A DNA stretch of 64,000 nucleotides from Sphingomonas sp. IBVSS2 (GTDB lineage: Bacteria > Pseudomonadota > Alphaproteobacteria > Sphingomonadales > Sphingomonadaceae), in assembly GCF_002127225.1 (NCBI RefSeq), contig NZ_NFUR01000001.1, positions 559,592 through 623,591 of the forward strand, read 5' to 3'. The translations under genes were made by a program, and so were the position numbers. Shown here one piece after another: positions 35,236-44,471 of the stretch (positions are counted from its first letter, which is position 1; each line of letters begins with the position of its first letter). Under the pieces are notes generated by a model that was not told where the DNA came from, did no database searches, and saw only the letters and a program-made list of their open reading frames with translations.

Positions 35236-38000
35236 TGCGCGGCGCCCCAGCTCGGGCCCACACCGATCTCGACGCCGAGCGGGACGCTGAGCTTCACCGC
35301 CGGCTCGGCGGCAGTCGCCATCACGCGCTGGATGACCGGCCTGGCCGCCTCCACATCGCCTTCCGGCAGTTCGAACACCAGTTCGTCATGCACTTGGAGC
35401 AGCATCCGGACGTTCGGCAGGCCCGCTTCGAGCAACGCCGGGCCCATCCGCGCCATCGCCCGCTTGATGATGTCGGCGCTGGTGCCCTGGATCGGCGCGT
35501 TGATCGCCGCGCGCTCGCTGCCGGCGCGCTCGTTCGGATTGGACGACTTGAGGCGGGGGAAATGCGTCTTCCGGCCGAACAGGGTCGTGGTGTAGCCGCG
35601 CTCCTTGGCCAGGTTCAGCGTATCGGCGATATAGCGGTTGATGCCCGGGAAGCGCTCGAAATAGCGGTTGATCATCGCCTGTGCCTCTTCGGGCGTCACG
35701 TCGAGGCGGCCGGCCAGCCCCCAGCGCGAGATGCCGTAGAGGATCGCGAAGTTGATCGTCTTGGCGCGTCCGCGCGTATCGCGGTTCACTTCGCCGAACA
35801 GCTCCATCGCGGTGCGGTTGTGGATGTCCTCGCCCTGCTCGAACGCCTCGCGCAGGGCAGGCACGTCGGCGATGTGCGCGGCCAGGCGCAGTTCGATCTG
35901 CGAATAGTCGGCAGAGAGAATCACATTGCCGGGTTCCGCCACGAACGCGTCCCGGATTTGTCTGCCGGTCTCGGTGCGGATCGGGATGTTCTGGAGGTTG
36001 GGGTCGGTCGAGGAGAGCCGCCCGGTCTGCGCGCCGGTCAGGCTGTAGCTGGTGTGGACGCGCCCCGTCGCCGGGTTGATCTGGGCCTGGAGCGCATCGG
36101 TATAGGTGGACTTGAGCTTGGTCAGCTGGCGCCAGTCGAGCACTTTCAGCACCATCTCGCGGCCCCGCTCGCTCTCGGGCGAATTCTTGTCGGCCGCGAT
36201 GCGCTCCAGCTCGTTCACGTCGGTGGAATAGACGCCGGACTTGCCCTTGCGGCCGCCTTTGATCCCCATCTTGTCGAACAGCACGTCGCCCAGCTGCTTG
36301 GGGCTGCCGATGGTGAACTTGAAGCCGGCCAGCCCGTGGATCTCCTCCTCCAGCGCGGCGATCTGGTGCGAGAAGTCGGTCGAGAGCCGGTGGAGCACCT
36401 GCGCGTCCACCTTGATGCCCGCACGCTCCATGCCCGCGATCACGCCGACCAGCGGCCGGTCGACCATCTCATAGACCCGGGTCGAGCCCTCATAGGCGAG
36501 CCGCGGCTTGAAGCGGCGCCACAGCCGCAGCGTCACGTCCGCATCCTCGGCGGCGTAGCGCGTGGCGGCCTTGAGATCGACCTGGCCGAAGCCGAGCTGG
36601 TTCTTCCCCGTGCCGACCACGTCCTTATAGGCGATGCAGCTGTGCGAGAGGTGGGTGGCGGCCAGCTCGTCCATGCCGTGCCCGTGCAGGCCGGCATCGA
36701 GATCGAAGCTCATCACGATCGTGTCGTCATAAGGGGCGACTTCGATGCCGTAGCCGCCGAGCACGATCAGGTCGTATTTGAGGTTGTGGCCGATCTTGAG
36801 GACGGCGGGATCCTCGAGCAGCGGCTTCAGCTTCGCGATCGCCACGGCGCGATCGATCTGCACCGGCTTTTCGGCGAACATGTCGGTGCCGCCATGGGCG
36901 ACGGGAATGTAGCAGGCCTTGTTCGGCGCCAGCGCCATCGAGACGCCGACCAGCTCGGCGCGGGTGGCGTCCACCCCGGTGGTCTCGGTGTCGACCGCCA
37001 CCCAGCCCTGGTGCCGCGCCCGGGCGATCCACTGGTCGAGCACGGCTTCGTCCACCACGGTCTCATAGCCGTCGTGATCGCAGGGCGGATCTTCCTCCAG
37101 CCCCGGCGTCTCGTGCGTCTCGACCGGCGCATCCGCCACTGCCGACAGCCGGTTGAGCAGCGTGCGGAAGCCGTGATGCTCGAGGAACGCGCGCAGCGGC
37201 GCGTCCGGAATGCCCTGCAGCGCAAAGGCCTCGAGCGGCTCGGGCAGCGGCACGTCGCTGGCCAGCTCGACCAGCTGGCGCGAGAGCCGGGCCATGTCGG
37301 CATGCGCGATCAGATTGTCGCGCAGCTTGCCGGCCTTCATCGCCGGCGCGGCGGCGAGCACCGCCTCGACATCGCCATGCTCGAGGATCAGCTTTGCGGC
37401 CGTCTTGGGGCCCACGCCCGGCACGCCGGGGACATTGTCGACGCTGTCGCCCATCAGCGCCAGCACCTCGCCCAGCTTGTCGGGCCCCACGCCGAACTTC
37501 TCGATCGTGTTCTCCGGCCCCAGCCGCCGGTTGTTCATGGTGTCGAGCATGTCGACGGACGGGTCCGTCATCAGCTGCATCAGGTCCTTGTCGGAGCTGA
37601 CGATGGTCACGCTCCAGCCCTGGGCCAGCGCCGCCTTGGTATAGCTGGCGATCAGGTCGTCGGCTTCCCAGCCCGCTTCCTCGATACAGGGCAGCGAGAA
37701 GGCGCGAGTCGCGTCGCGGATCATCGGGAACTGGGGCACCAGGTCCTCGGGCGCGGGCGGGCGGTGCGCCTTGTACTGGTCGTACAGCTCGTTGCGGAAG
37801 GTGTGCTCGCTCTTGTCGAGCACCACCGCCATATGGGTGGGGCCGTCGGCCTTGTTCAGCTCGTCGACCAGCTTCCACAACATGGTCGTATAGCCATAGA
37901 CGGCGCCCACCGGCTCGCCATGCTTGTTGGTGAGCGGTGGCAGCCGATGATAGGCGCGGAAGATATAGCCGGAGCCGTCGACGAGATAGAGATGGGGCAT
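35232..38000 (-). CDS. polA: DNA polymerase I
   Basis: A 922-residue repair and Okazaki-fragment polymerase. The N-terminal 5'-3' exonuclease domain begins LYLVDGSGYIFRAYHRLPPLTN, with GWEADDLIASY and the DSVDNVPGVPGVGPKTAAKL helix-hairpin-helix. An intact 3'-5' proofreading domain carries AVDTETTGVD and the later Asp residues. The polymerase domain has LSADYSQIELRLAAHIA (motif A), TINFAILYGIS (motif B) and LQVHDELVFELP (motif C). All catalytic acids visible are conserved. Its stop overlaps the flippase start. Confidence 0.97.
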   Translation of the reverse strand: MPHLYLVDGSGYIFRAYHRLPPLTNKHGEPVGAVYGYTTMLWKLVDELNKADGPTHMAVVLDKSEHTFRNELYDQYKAHRPPAPEDLVPQFPMIRDATRAFSLPCIEEAGWEADDLIASYTKAALAQGWSVTIVSSDKDLMQLMTDPSVDMLDTMNNRRLGPENTIEKFGVGPDKLGEVLALMGDSVDNVPGVPGVGPKTAAKLILEHGDVEAVLAAAPAMKAGKLRDNLIAHADMARLSRQLVELASDVPLPEPLEAFALQGIPDAPLRAFLEHHGFRTLLNRLSAVADAPVETHETPGLEEDPPCDHDGYETVVDEAVLDQWIARARHQGWVAVDTETTGVDATRAELVGVSMALAPNKACYIPVAHGGTDMFAEKPVQIDRAVAIAKLKPLLEDPAVLKIGHNLKYDLIVLGGYGIEVAPYDDTIVMSFDLDAGLHGHGMDELAATHLSHSCIAYKDVVGTGKNQLGFGQVDLKAATRYAAEDADVTLRLWRRFKPRLAYEGSTRVYEMVDRPLVGVIAGMERAGIKVDAQVLHRLSTDFSHQIAALEEEIHGLAGFKFTIGSPKQLGDVLFDKMGIKGGRKGKSGVYSTDVNELERIAADKNSPESERGREMVLKVLDWRQLTKLKSTYTDALQAQINPATGRVHTSYSLTGAQTGRLSSTDPNLQNIPIRTETGRQIRDAFVAEPGNVILSADYSQIELRLAAHIADVPALREAFEQGEDIHNRTAMELFGEVNRDTRGRAKTINFAILYGISRWGLAGRLDVTPEEAQAMINRYFERFPGINRYIADTLNLAKERGYTTTLFGRKTHFPRLKSSNPNERAGSERAAINAPIQGTSADIIKRAMARMGPALLEAGLPNVRMLLQVHDELVFELPEGDVEAARPVIQRVMATAAEPAVKLSVPLGVEIGVGPSWGAAH

Positions 38001-38183
38001 CGCCGCGCCGGGATAGCCGAGCCGGTGCGCCGAACAAAGCCCGCTTTGCGCCAGTTTGCGCCATGGCAGAGGATTTCGGGCCTGTCCTCCTGTCCCGGAG
38101 CGATTTCGCGGGTGCCGCGGGGCAGGGCCGGGCGGCGGCCGCCGTGCATCGGGCGACCGCGCATTCCGCCCCTTGCGCGCGGA

Positions 38184-39305
38184 CTAGTCGCGATAGGTCA
38201 CGATCGCCTGCGCCACCTGCTGCATCAGCATCTGGCGCTCGCGCACCGGGCGGTGCGTGTCGCCGATCATGATCGCCAGCGCATAGGATTTGCCGTCGGG
38301 CGCGGTGAGGATGCCGACATCGTTGAAGCCGGCGGTGCGCGCGCCCAGGTCCTGGCCGGTTCCGGTCTTGTGGCCATAGGTCCAGCCCGGCGGCACTGCG
38401 CCGTGCACGCGGGCGCGGCCGGTCCTGGCCCCGTCCATGGTCTGGAGCAGCCAGGCGGTCGCGGTCGGCGACAGCAGCTCGCCGCGCTTCAGCCGGGCGA
38501 GCGCCACCGAGATGCCCGCGGCGGCGGCGCCGTCGGGCGGATCCTTCACATAGGATTCGAATGCCGCGAGGCGCACGGCGGGCGAGAGGCGCGAGCGGGC
38601 GACGGCGAAGCTGTTGCCCATCGAATATTCGGGCTTCCACGCCAGGCCCGCGGTGCCGGCCTGGAGCAGCTTCTCGCCGGGGCCGAAACGCACGCCGGTG
38701 ATGCCCTTGCGCGCGAGGAAGGTGCGGACGGCGTCGGGCCCGCCGACCAGCCGCAGCAGCTTGTCGTTGCAGGTGTTGTCGCTCATCTGCATCGCCCGGC
38801 GGATGATCTCGCCGACGCTGGCGGTATAGCCGGCATCGCCCTTCACCAGCGCGGCGACCGGCTGGTGGAACAGCGTGAAATCGGCCCGGGTGATCGTGAT
38901 CGGGTCCTCGAGGCGGATCCTGCCCTGGTCGACCTGGTCGAGCACCGTCATCGCCACCCAGAGCTTGGACACGCTCTGCTGCGGCATCGGCCGCTCGCCG
39001 TTGGAGGCGACGATCCAGCCATCGTCGATGCTGGTCACCGCGACGCCGACAAGGCCTTCGAAATTGTTGGTGATGCCGCGGATCGCCTGGTCGAGCGCGC
39101 GCGGCGCCGGGGCGGTCGGCCGCCATGCCGAAGCCTTCGCCTTGGCATCGCCCCAGGGAAAGGCGAGGCTCACGCCATAGGCGGCGGGCAGATAGGTGGC
39201 GAGCGACGGATCGCCGTGCACGGTGCAACCCACCAGCATCGCCGGGCCGAGGCCCGCGATCGTCACTGCACGCTGAAACGTCGAGAAGTCCTCGAACTTA
39301 AACAC
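38184..39305 (-). CDS. Divergent class A beta-lactamase-like lipoprotein
   Basis: A 373-residue serine beta-lactamase-fold protein. Class A motifs are in order: SVSK with nucleophile Ser111 and Lys114, SDN at 175-177, a Glu at 211 exactly 36 residues after the SDN serine (class A Glu166), and HKTG with Lys313. The omega-loop motif reads EKLLQ rather than ExxLN. About 34 extra residues lie between it and KTG, and the N-terminus is about 45 residues longer than in typical enzymes. A hydrophobic segment ending LVGC at Cys27 suggests lipoprotein anchoring. The start is a GTG with GGGG nine bases upstream. No ampR-like regulator is adjacent. Whether it hydrolyses beta-lactams is untested. Confidence 0.82.
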   Translation of the reverse strand: MFKFEDFSTFQRAVTIAGLGPAMLVGCTVHGDPSLATYLPAAYGVSLAFPWGDAKAKASAWRPTAPAPRALDQAIRGITNNFEGLVGVAVTSIDDGWIVASNGERPMPQQSVSKLWVAMTVLDQVDQGRIRLEDPITITRADFTLFHQPVAALVKGDAGYTASVGEIIRRAMQMSDNTCNDKLLRLVGGPDAVRTFLARKGITGVRFGPGEKLLQAGTAGLAWKPEYSMGNSFAVARSRLSPAVRLAAFESYVKDPPDGAAAAGISVALARLKRGELLSPTATAWLLQTMDGARTGRARVHGAVPPGWTYGHKTGTGQDLGARTAGFNDVGILTAPDGKSYALAIMIGDTHRPVRERQMLMQQVAQAIVTYRD

Positions 39306-39468
39306 TTAACACGACCCCTTGCCCGTCTCCGACCATGCGGCGGATGTGTTGCGCGGGAAAGTCCGCGCCATGCCGGGTTGCGACGAATACCAGTCTTGTA
39401 GCGGTGAAGCGTGAACGCAGCGGAAACGCGCCGCGATTTTTCGGCCAAACCCGGAGGAAAACCGGAGC

Positions 39469-40902
39469 TCAGTTGCCGCTCGCGCGGAGCCAGGCGTTGA
39501 TCTCGGGCGCGGCGGGATCGGGGGTGCAGCCGCCGGCGCGGCGCAGGACGCAGCCCGGCGCTTCGGTGAGGCCGGGCGTGGCGCAGGCCTCGAGCCGATA
39601 GTGTTTCGGCAGCTCCGCGACATGGGCGCGCGGCGCCACTACCACGTCAAAGGCTTGCAGGTGGCGCGCGGCTTCCGCCGGCGTCCGCACCACATAGATC
39701 GGCGTGTCGCGGCGATAGAGCGCATAGGCGCCCGCCACGGTGTCGCGCGGGCGATAGAGCGCGAGGCCGCAGGTTCCGGGCGGCCGGCCCGCCCGTTCGA
39801 GCGCGGCGGCGAGATCGGCCTCCAGCGACCAGTTGGGGCGGAAATGCCCCGCCGCCAGCGCCGCCGAAGCCGCGCCCCACAGGGCGAGCGTTCCCGCGGT
39901 CGCCAGCGCCAGCCGGCGGCGCGGCAGGCGGCGGAGCAGTTCGGCGCTGCCGATCGCGGCCAGGATCACCAGCAGCGCGGTGCTCGCCAGCACGAAGCGA
40001 TATTCCTTGTGCCCGATCAGCGAGTGGAAACCGAGATGCACCAGCGCCACCCAGAGCAGCACCGGGTAGCGCTTCGCCCCGATCCAGGCGAGCAGCAGGA
40101 TCGGGGCGGTTGCGAGATACCAATACCAGGCGATCAGCGAGAAATAGCCGGTGAGGGGCAGCTCGCCATAAGCGCGGGCGCGCCCTTCCAGCAGGTTGAT
40201 CCGCGCCGCCTCGATCATCCAGCGGAAGGGCGTGGCGCCCATGGCGAGGTTGGCTGCCGCATCGATCGCCAGCGCCGCGCAGCCGCCCGCGATCATGGGC
40301 AGCCAGGCGCTGCGCCAGTCCCGCCGCGCGGTGAGGATCGCCAGGGTGAGCAGGGCGGGGGCGTATTGGATGCGCGCGACGAAGCAGAGCCCCATCAGCA
40401 GCCCGGCGACCGCGAACTGGCGCGGCCCCGGCCGCTCGCGCGCGACCAGCAGCCAGATCGCGCCCATCAGCAGGGCGAGCCCGATCGGCTCGGAAAGCGC
40501 GCGCGGGGCGAAATAGACCAGCTCGAACCAGGTCGCCGCGACGAACCCCGCCACGAGCCCGTGCAGCCGCGAGAGCCGCAGCCCCAGCGCCACGGCGCTT
40601 CCCACGATCGCCAGCGAAAGCGCCGCGAGCGCCAGCCGCACCAGCAGCAGGTGGAGCATGGTGTCGGGCGAAAGCGCGCGTCCCAGCCCCATGGGCAGGG
40701 CGAGCAGCTCGGGGATCAGCCAGCTGCGCAGGCCTTCGCGATAGTCCCAGGTCTGCACCCAGGGGCCGGCGACCAGGTGCCAGGCCGGCTCCAGATACTG
40801 CCAGATCTCGTCGAACCAGCCGACCGCGAAGGGAATCGAAGCGACGATGCGCAGCGCCGCCGCCAGGGCGATCGCGCCCCAGAAGATCCGTCGGCCGCTC
40901 AG
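39469..40902 (-). CDS. GT22-type (Alg9/PIG-B-like) polytopic mannosyltransferase, apparent CTG start
   Basis: A 477-residue membrane glycosyltransferase with about 9-11 predicted helices. WFDEIWQYLEPAWHLV, TWDYREGLRSWLIPELLALP and GHKEYRFVLASTALLV are the acidic first-loop and HKE(Y/W)RF signatures of family GT22, which includes the eukaryotic Alg9, Alg12 and PIG-B dolichol-phosphate-mannose enzymes. A soluble C-terminal part follows from about residue 370. The frame has no ATG, GTG or TTG before the first motif. The N-terminus falls on a CTG at 40902-40900 that overlaps the nadB TGA. A polyprenyl-linked sugar donor is expected by family; the acceptor is unknown. Confidence 0.83.
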   Translation of the reverse strand: MSGRRIFWGAIALAAALRIVASIPFAVGWFDEIWQYLEPAWHLVAGPWVQTWDYREGLRSWLIPELLALPMGLGRALSPDTMLHLLLVRLALAALSLAIVGSAVALGLRLSRLHGLVAGFVAATWFELVYFAPRALSEPIGLALLMGAIWLLVARERPGPRQFAVAGLLMGLCFVARIQYAPALLTLAILTARRDWRSAWLPMIAGGCAALAIDAAANLAMGATPFRWMIEAARINLLEGRARAYGELPLTGYFSLIAWYWYLATAPILLLAWIGAKRYPVLLWVALVHLGFHSLIGHKEYRFVLASTALLVILAAIGSAELLRRLPRRRLALATAGTLALWGAASAALAAGHFRPNWSLEADLAAALERAGRPPGTCGLALYRPRDTVAGAYALYRRDTPIYVVRTPAEAARHLQAFDVVVAPRAHVAELPKHYRLEACATPGLTEAPGCVLRRAGGCTPDPAAPEINAWLRASGN

Positions 40903-42503
40903 GGCACCAGCACCGTGTCGACCGCCACCGGCAGCGTCTCGGGATAGTCGAGCGTGTAATGGAGGCCGCGGCTCTCCTTGCGGTGGAGCGCGGAGCGGAC
41001 GATCAGGTCGGCGCTCTCGAGCAGGTTCCTGAGCTCGATCAGGTCGGGCGTCACGCGGAAATGGCCGTAATAGTCCGCCACTTCCTCGCGCAGCATCTTG
41101 ATCCGGTGCGCCGCGCGCTCGAGCCGCTTGGTGGTGCGCACGATGCCGACATAGTTCCACATGAAGCGGCGGATCTCGGTCCAGTTCTGCTTGATCACCA
41201 CTTCCTCGTCGGAATCGGTGACGCGGCTCTCGTCCCAGGGGCGGATGGCGGGGGGCGGGGCAAGCGCGCCCCAATGCGCGGTGATGTGGCTGGCCACCGC
41301 CTCGCCGAACACGAAGCATTCGAGCAGCGAATTGGACGCCAGGCGATTGGCGCCGTGCAGCCCCGACTGGCTGACCTCGCCGGCGGCATAGAGATTGGGC
41401 AGGTCGGTGCGCCCGTCGCGATCGATCACCACGCCGCCACAGGTATAATGCTGGGCGGGGACGACGGGGATCGGCTCCCGCGTCATGTCGATGTCGAGGT
41501 CGAGCAGCCGGGCATGGATGGTCGGGAAGTGATGCTTCACGAACTCGGGGCCCATGTGACTTATGTCGAGATGGACATAGTCGAGGCCGAGCCGCTTGAT
41601 CTCATGGTCGATCGCGCGCGCCACGATGTCGCGCGGGGCCAGCTCGGCGCGGGGATCGAGATCGGGCATGAAGCGGCGGCCCGCCTCCTCGCCGGCATCC
41701 GGCGGCAGGAGCAGCCGCCCGCCTTCGCCGCGCACCGCCTCGGTGATCAGGAAGTTCTTGACCTCGAGATTGTAGAGGCAGGTCGGGTGGAACTGCATCA
41801 TCTCCATGTTCGAGATGCGGCAGCCCGCGCGCCAGGCCATGGCGATGCCGTCGCCGGTGGCGCCGCGCGGCGCGGTGGAGAAGAGATAGGTGCGCCCCGC
41901 GCCGCCGGTCGCCAGCACGGTGGCGCGCGCGGTGAACAGTTCCACCCGGTTGGTCCGCCGGTTGAAGGCATAGACGCCCCAGACGTTGCCCGCCCCCGAA
42001 TAGCGTTCCTCGTGCCGGCTGGTGGCGAGGTCGATCACCACCATGTCGGGCACCAGGGTGATGTTGGGATTGGCCTGGGCCGCCTTGAGCAGCGCGGTCT
42101 GCACCGCCAGGCCGGTCGCGTCGTCGACATGGACGATGCGGCGATGGCTGTGCCCACCCTCGCGCGTGAGGTGGAGCGTGCCGCCCTCGGTGTTGAAGGG
42201 CACGCCGATCTCCGCCAGCCGGGCGATCGCGGCGGGGGCGTTCTCCACCACCATCTCTACCGTCGCGCGGTCGTTGAGGCCGGCGCCGGCGATCATCGTG
42301 TCCTCGATATGGCTCTCGAACGTGTCGCCCGGTTCGAGCACCGCGGCGATGCCGCCCTGCGCCCAGGCGGTCGACCCTTCCGCGAAGCCGCCCTTGGCGA
42401 GCACCGTCACCTTGAAGCGCTGGGCGAGGTTGAGCGCCGCGGTGAGCCCCGCCGCGCCCGATCCGATGACGAGGATGTCGCTGCTATGGGGATCGTTCGC
42501 CAT
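40899..42503 (-). CDS. nadB: L-aspartate oxidase
   Basis: Oxidises L-aspartate to iminoaspartate, the first step of de novo NAD synthesis. The 534-residue flavoprotein starts with the FAD-binding ILVIGSGAAGLTAALNLAQ. It has GSTAWAQGGIAAVL, LHLTREGGHSHRRIVHVDDATG, MEMMQFHPTCLY, ALIT-like FLITEAVRGEGGRLL, and PAQHYTCGGVVIDRDGRTDLPNLYAAGEVSQSGLHGANRLASNSLLE. This region distinguishes NadB from succinate dehydrogenase SdhA. nadA and nadC are not in the window. The GT22-type gene is coupled downstream by a CTGA overlap. Confidence 0.95.
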   Translation of the reverse strand: MANDPHSSDILVIGSGAAGLTAALNLAQRFKVTVLAKGGFAEGSTAWAQGGIAAVLEPGDTFESHIEDTMIAGAGLNDRATVEMVVENAPAAIARLAEIGVPFNTEGGTLHLTREGGHSHRRIVHVDDATGLAVQTALLKAAQANPNITLVPDMVVIDLATSRHEERYSGAGNVWGVYAFNRRTNRVELFTARATVLATGGAGRTYLFSTAPRGATGDGIAMAWRAGCRISNMEMMQFHPTCLYNLEVKNFLITEAVRGEGGRLLLPPDAGEEAGRRFMPDLDPRAELAPRDIVARAIDHEIKRLGLDYVHLDISHMGPEFVKHHFPTIHARLLDLDIDMTREPIPVVPAQHYTCGGVVIDRDGRTDLPNLYAAGEVSQSGLHGANRLASNSLLECFVFGEAVASHITAHWGALAPPPAIRPWDESRVTDSDEEVVIKQNWTEIRRFMWNYVGIVRTTKRLERAAHRIKMLREEVADYYGHFRVTPDLIELRNLLESADLIVRSALHRKESRGLHYTLDYPETLPVAVDTVLVP

Positions 42504-42581
42504 GTCTTCGCTGGATGTCTCTTCCGCTGGTTCCCGTCCGGACTAGGCGCTAGGCAGGGGTGCTGGCAACGGGAGAGAGAT

Positions 42582-43487
42582 ATGCGCCGCCAAAGCCTGG
42601 GTTTCGCGATGGCCGCGCTGGCGGCACTCTGGGCTGCGCCGGCCGCCGCCGGGTGCACCCTGGGCGCGCCCGGCGAGACGGTGCGCGTGGCGGTGGGCGG
42701 GACGGGGCGTTCGGCGATGCTGCATCTGCCCGCCGGCTTTTCGCGCGCGCGCCCGGCGCCCCTGGTCCTGCTGCTCCATGGCAGCAACGGCACCGGGGAG
42801 AGGATATTGGAGAATTCGAAGCTCGCCGCCGCCGCCGATCGTCACGGCTTCATCGTCGTCGCGCCCGATGCCGGCATCCCGGTGCAGCCGGGTTTCGTCT
42901 GGAACATCCCGGGCGTTCCCACCGTCACCGGCAGGATTCCCGGTCCGGGGGATGCCGACGACGTCGCGTTCCTGAAGGGCGTGATCGACTGGCTGGCGGC
43001 CAATCGCTGCGCCGACCGGACGCGCGTATACGCCACCGGCCTTTCGGGCGGGGGGCGGATGAGCAGCTGGCTCGGCTGCGTCGCCGCCGATCGCTTCGCG
43101 GCGATCGCGCCGGTGGTGGGCCTGCGCGCCGGCAACCCGCTGGCGAGCGACCGGCGCGTCCCCGATCCCGCCACCTGCCGGCCCGCCCGGCCGATGCCGG
43201 TGATCGCCTTCGCCGGAGATGCGGACAGGACCAACCCGATCCAGGGCGGCGGCGCCGGTTACTGGCAATATACGATGGCGATGGCCCTTGCCCGCTGGTC
43301 GGACCTGGACGGCTGCCGCGCCGGCCCGGCGCAGCGCGATCTGGATCCGCAGCTATATGAGGTGCGCTATTCGGATTGCCGCGCCGGCGCCGAGGTGGCC
43401 GGCCGGATCACGCGCGGCGCGGGCCATGTCTGGGCGGCGGACAATGACGCGATGTGGGCTTTCTTCGCCAGGCACCGCCTGCGCTGA
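42582..43487 (+). CDS. Secreted PHB depolymerase/feruloyl-esterase-type hydrolase
   Basis: A 301-residue exported alpha/beta hydrolase of the LpqC/poly(3-hydroxybutyrate) depolymerase family. The signal peptide is cleaved near AAPAAAG. It shows the oxyanion-hole segment LVLLLHGSNGTG, the nucleophile elbow ATGLSGGGRMSSW, the acid in FAGDADRTNPIQGG and the His in GAGHVWAA. Six cysteines (GCTLG, NRCADR, LGCVAA, ATCRP, DGCRA, SDCRA) probably form disulfides. It is divergent from nadB and convergent with the ABC ATPase gene. The ester substrate is not predictable. Confidence 0.85.
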   Translation: MRRQSLGFAMAALAALWAAPAAAGCTLGAPGETVRVAVGGTGRSAMLHLPAGFSRARPAPLVLLLHGSNGTGERILENSKLAAAADRHGFIVVAPDAGIPVQPGFVWNIPGVPTVTGRIPGPGDADDVAFLKGVIDWLAANRCADRTRVYATGLSGGGRMSSWLGCVAADRFAAIAPVVGLRAGNPLASDRRVPDPATCRPARPMPVIAFAGDADRTNPIQGGGAGYWQYTMAMALARWSDLDGCRAGPAQRDLDPQLYEVRYSDCRAGAEVAGRITRGAGHVWAADNDAMWAFFARHRLR

Positions 43488-43499
43488 GCCGGGTCCGCC

Positions 43500-44423
43500 C
43501 TAGCCGTTCGCCGCCCGGGTGAGGTTGAGGAACACGTCCTCCAAGTCCGCCTCGCGCGTCGAGACGTCGACGATGCCCAGGCCGGCGCCCTGCACCGCGC
43601 CCAGCACTTCGCCGGCATTCGCCTGATCCTTGCGATAGGTGATGACTAGCGTCCGCGCGCCCTTCATCTCCACCTTCTGGAAGCACGCATTGGCCGGCGG
43701 CGTCGCCACGTCGCGGTCGACGGTAACCTCCACTATCTTTTCCTGCGCCATCCCCACCAGTTCGCGCGTCGGCTTGTTGGCGATCAGCTTGCCGTGGTTG
43801 ATGATCGCGATCCGGTCGCACAGCTGCTCGGCTTCCTCGAGATAATGGGTGGTCAGCACCACCGTGACCCCGCGCTGGTTGAGCTGGCGGACATAGGCCC
43901 AGAGCTGCTGGCGAAGCTCGACGTCCACGCCCGCGGTCGGCTCGTCGAGCACCAGCACCGGCGGCGAATGCACCATCGCCTTGGCCACCATCAGCCGGCG
44001 CTTCATGCCCCCCGACAGCGTGCGCGAATAGGCATCGGCCTTGTCCTCCAGATGGACCGCGCGCAGCAGCTCCATCGCATCGAACCGGTCCCTGGCCACG
44101 CCGTAGAGCCCGGCCTGGATCTCCAGCGTCTCCTTGGGCGTGAAGAAGGGATCGAAGATGATCTCCTGGTTGACGATGCCGATGCTGGCCTTGGCGTTGC
44201 GCGGATGCGCGTCGATGTCGAAACCCCAGATCGAGACCTTGCCGCCGGTCTTGTTGACCAGCCCCGCCAGGATGTTGATCAGCGTCGACTTGCCGGCGCC
44301 GTTCGGGCCGAGCAGCCCGAATATCTGCCCGCGCGGCACGTCGAAGGTCACCCCGTCGAGCGCGCGCTTGCCGCCCTGATAGGTCTTGGAGAGATCCTGG
44401 ATCGCGATCGCAGCCTGAGTCAT
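43500..44423 (-). CDS. ABC transporter ATP-binding protein (ABC-2/drug-export type)
   Basis: A 307-residue ABC ATPase of the class that pairs with ABC-2 permeases. Walker A LLGPNGAGKSTL near residue 40, Q-loop IVNQEIIFDPFFTPKETL, signature RTLSGGMKRRLMVAKAM, Walker B VLVLDEPTAGVD, H-loop VLTTHYLEEAEQL. A C-terminal regulatory extension of about 80 residues follows and ends DLEDVFLNLT, as in DrrA/CcmA-type proteins. The start is the ATG at 44423. No permease gene lies within several kilobases on either side, so its membrane partner must be elsewhere. A LytS-type kinase lies immediately upstream on the same strand. Confidence 0.9.
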   Translation of the reverse strand: MTQAAIAIQDLSKTYQGGKRALDGVTFDVPRGQIFGLLGPNGAGKSTLINILAGLVNKTGGKVSIWGFDIDAHPRNAKASIGIVNQEIIFDPFFTPKETLEIQAGLYGVARDRFDAMELLRAVHLEDKADAYSRTLSGGMKRRLMVAKAMVHSPPVLVLDEPTAGVDVELRQQLWAYVRQLNQRGVTVVLTTHYLEEAEQLCDRIAIINHGKLIANKPTRELVGMAQEKIVEVTVDRDVATPPANACFQKVEMKGARTLVITYRKDQANAGEVLGAVQGAGLGIVDVSTREADLEDVFLNLTRAANG

Positions 44424-44471
44424 GCGCCCGCGCATATCGCGTTGCGGCGGCCGGGCAAAGGCCCGGCGGCG

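Noticed and set aside
38001..38183. Possible small plus-strand gene starting near 38064 between polA and the beta-lactamase gene
   Set aside because: It has no convincing ribosome-binding site, no family resemblance, and its later part is antisense to the beta-lactamase gene.
35223..39401. 1392-codon plus-strand open frame across polA and the beta-lactamase gene
   Set aside because: Codon pattern in high-GC DNA keeps the antisense frame open. It has no domains and covers two clear minus-strand genes.
44438..44466. G/C hairpin GCCGGGC-AAA-GGCCCGGC between kinase 1 and the ABC ATPase
   Set aside because: No uridine tail, and the two genes are only 48 bases apart on the same strand, so a terminator is unlikely.
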